From an uncultured Bacteroides sp. (GTDB lineage Bacteria > Bacteroidota > Bacteroidia > Bacteroidales > Bacteroidaceae), in assembly GCA_900557355.1 (NCBI GenBank), contig USSR01000274.1:1-8509 (forward strand): a DNA stretch of 8,509 nucleotides. Reading direction: 5' to 3'. The notes below the pieces were generated by a model. The model made no database searches and was not told the DNA's origin. It worked only from the letters and a program-made list of their open reading frames with translations. Each line of letters begins with the position of its first letter. The stretch's first letter is position 1. Shown here in pieces: positions 6,776 through 8,509 of this stretch. Position numbers and translations under genes: made by a program.

Positions 6776-7444
6776 ATGAACGCTATATTTTATAAAGAAT
6801 GGATTAAAACCCGCTGGTATCTGTTGCTTGCACTGCTGGTAACGCTCGGTTTTGCCGGATACTCAATGTTGCGCATCAACCGTGTTGCCAGCATGAAAGG
6901 TGTGGAACACGTTTGGGAAGTTATGCTGTCACGGGATACCGTATTCGTGGATTTACTGGAATTTATTCCTCTATTGGTCGGGATACTGCTTGCTCTGGTA
7001 CAATTCGTACCCGAAATGCACCATAAATGCCTGAAACTGACATTGCATCTGCCCTACCCTCAACTGCGGATGATTAACCTGATGTTGCTCTACGGACTGG
7101 TAGTGTTACTTATCTGCTTTGCCGCCAACTACGTGCTGATGACGGTTTACATGCAAGGCGTCCTGGCTCCGGAACTTTATTCGCGGATTCTGCTGACAGC
7201 TCTTCCCTGGTATCTGGCAGGTATTGCCGCTTATCTTCTGATTTCGTGGATATGCCTGGAACCGACCTGGAAACGCCGCGTCCTCAATCTGGTAATCTCT
7301 GTATTGCTGTTGCGTATCTTCTTCCTGGCTCCGGCACCGGAAGCCTACAATGCTTTCCTGCCCTGGCTGGCAATCTACACCCTACTCACGGCAAGTCTCT
7401 CATGGCTTTCCATTGCACGGTTCAAGGCAGGAGAACAAGATTAA
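6776..7444 (+). CDS. ABC-2-type transporter permease
   Basis: This is a 222-residue integral membrane protein. Six hydrophobic helices can be seen at about 14-32, 60-79, 99-124, 136-161, 168-186 and 194-215. The N-terminus (FYKEWIKTRW) is the short amphipathic segment typical of ABC-2 permeases, where it contacts the ATPase. Between helices 2 and 3 lies a cytoplasmic loop with Pro79-Glu-Met-His-His-Lys-Cys and LTLHLPYP, a pattern I associate with Bacteroidetes permeases of this type. The gene lies 15 bases after the ATPase gene and 36 bases before the DUF4857-like gene. The protein is about the size of a half-transporter subunit, so it would act as a dimer or with another membrane subunit, possibly one encoded beyond the window. 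The substrate is not evident. Confidence 0.85.
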   Translation: MNAIFYKEWIKTRWYLLLALLVTLGFAGYSMLRINRVASMKGVEHVWEVMLSRDTVFVDLLEFIPLLVGILLALVQFVPEMHHKCLKLTLHLPYPQLRMINLMLLYGLVVLLICFAANYVLMTVYMQGVLAPELYSRILLTALPWYLAGIAAYLLISWICLEPTWKRRVLNLVISVLLLRIFFLAPAPEAYNAFLPWLAIYTLLTASLSWLSIARFKAGEQD

Positions 7445-7480
7445 CAGGTTATACATTCACTATTAAGAACGAAAAAGACA

Positions 7481-8509
7481 ATGAAACGTTTTAGTCAAAT
7501 ATTCTTATACATCACCATTGCATTGCTCATTATCTGGCAGTTGCCTTGGTGTTATTCTTTCTTTGCGGCAAAGCCATCGAAGATTCCTTTCTCCATGTAC
7601 AGTTGTATCCTCGGCGACTTCCTCTCCATGGGCAATGAAGATGGTAAAGGCGTGGTACGGCGCGACCAGTCCGGCAATGTATATACACAGGAACAGACGG
7701 ACAGTATTCTCCCGTTCTTCTACATGCGCCAGCTTATGGCGGATGAGCGGTTCCCGGACAGCATCAATGGTGTTGCCGTCACTCCGCGCGAAGTGCAGCT
7801 TACGAATTTCAGCTTCCGCTCGGCAGCTTCGGATATCAATGCCTCCAAGATAGAACTTTATCCTTTGCTGGAGAGTATGTCGGGACGCGTGGATCTGACT
7901 ATGCCCGATGATGTGTTCCGTATCACCTCAAAAGGAATTGAATTTATCGGTATGAAAACCAATACGGTAGATGCTGACAAAAGCCAACTGTTCACAGAGG
8001 CTATGGTGAAGAAAGGGTTCAAATTCCCAGCCCGCCGGTTGGCCGGTAATCCCACCACTCGCAAGGAGTACGATGAAGGTTATCTGATTCTGGATAATGA
8101 GGGAAAACTTTTCCATCTGAAACAGACGAAAGGACGCCCGTATGTGCGTGCCATTTCCCTGCCCGAAGGCTTAAATGCAAAGCATCTCTTCATCACGGAA
8201 TTCAAGGACCGCAAGACACTGGGTTTCCTGACGGATATGGATAACAACTTCTATGTGCTGAACAATAAGACTTATGATGTGGTCAAGACCGGAGTTCCTT
8301 CCTTCAACCCCGAAGAGGATGCCCTGTCTATCTTCGGGAATATGTTCGACTGGACGGTTTGCGTGAAAACAGCCGACGCGGACGAATATTATGCATTGGA
8401 TGCGGATGATTACTCACTTATCAAGTCCATCAGTTTCCCAAGAAAGAGTAACAACATACCGGGATTGCACTTTACGTCCTCTCAGGATAAATATGTGAAG
8501 CCACGCTTC
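7481..8509 (+). CDS. DUF4857-like membrane-anchored protein (3' end beyond window)
   Basis: The frame starting at ATG 7481 stays open to the last base, giving 343 residues with no stop, so the gene continues outside the window. Residues 7-28 (hydrophobic, ending Trp-Cys-Tyr-Ser-Phe-Phe) form an uncleaved-looking membrane anchor, and the rest appears soluble and probably periplasmic. The patterns RRDQSGNVYTQEQ, LPFFYMRQLMADERFPDS, SGRVDLTMPDDVFRI and EYDEGYLILDNEGKLFHLK agree with what I recall of DUF4857, a Bacteroidetes family of unknown function. Three similar segments at about 210-228, 257-275 and 303-320 (aromatic, x, Leu, then a turn, then a Lys/Arg strand) are spaced about 46 residues apart and suggest beta-propeller blades. 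It lies 36 bases after the permease gene and is probably an accessory subunit of that transporter. More helices may follow outside the window. Confidence 0.8.
   Translation, partial: MKRFSQIFLYITIALLIIWQLPWCYSFFAAKPSKIPFSMYSCILGDFLSMGNEDGKGVVRRDQSGNVYTQEQTDSILPFFYMRQLMADERFPDSINGVAVTPREVQLTNFSFRSAASDINASKIELYPLLESMSGRVDLTMPDDVFRITSKGIEFIGMKTNTVDADKSQLFTEAMVKKGFKFPARRLAGNPTTRKEYDEGYLILDNEGKLFHLKQTKGRPYVRAISLPEGLNAKHLFITEFKDRKTLGFLTDMDNNFYVLNNKTYDVVKTGVPSFNPEEDALSIFGNMFDWTVCVKTADADEYYALDADDYSLIKSISFPRKSNNIPGLHFTSSQDKYVKPRF

Noticed and set aside
7518..7853. 111-codon plus-strand open frame near the right end
   Set aside because: It lies in another frame inside the DUF4857-like gene starting at 7481, and its Ser/Arg-rich translation looks like an out-of-frame shadow.

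Overview
The window looks like a Bacteroidales chromosome, most probably Bacteroides. The genes start from A-rich leaders with no clear Shine-Dalgarno sequence. One lipoprotein has the C-S-D-D-D start typical of Bacteroides surface lipoproteins. Several products belong to families known almost only from this phylum (DUF4876-, DUF6850- and DUF4857-like). All seven genes are on the + strand, and I see no tRNA, rRNA, transposase or CRISPR array. Family names come from recalling sequence patterns, not from a search.

Region 1 (2-5578) is a five-gene set that reads as one operon, with gaps of 21, 14 and 36 bases and then a 14-base overlap. In order it holds the C-terminal part of a TonB-dependent outer-membrane receptor (5' end outside the window), a probable surface lipoprotein of the DUF4876 type, a second outer-membrane beta-barrel of the DUF6850 type, a small OB-fold-like lipoprotein with a Cys-x-His-x-Cys-x-His motif, and a short PepSY/transmembrane protein with histidines at the membrane edges. 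The set spans the outer membrane, periplasm and inner membrane. It fits uptake of a metal, haem or metal chelate, followed by handling or reduction at the inner membrane. The substrate cannot be read from the sequence.

Region 2 (5579-5872) is a 294-base gap between the two gene sets. Its main content is an unusual phased array. Fourteen copies of a five-base element (TTACC, or its reverse complement GGTAA/TGTAA) start exactly every 11 bases from 5649 to 5796 and alternate in orientation after the first two. This is the most striking non-coding signal in the window and looks like a multi-site protein-binding array, possibly controlling the genes downstream.

Region 3 (5873-8509) is a second operon-like set: an ABC transporter ATPase, a six-helix ABC-2-type permease, and a DUF4857-like membrane-anchored protein that runs off the right edge without a stop. 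The last protein shows three similar segments spaced about 46 residues apart, suggesting a beta-propeller-like extracytoplasmic part. The substrate of this transporter is unknown. Its position next to the TonB/PepSY set raises the possibility of a shared function, but the array between them suggests separate regulation.
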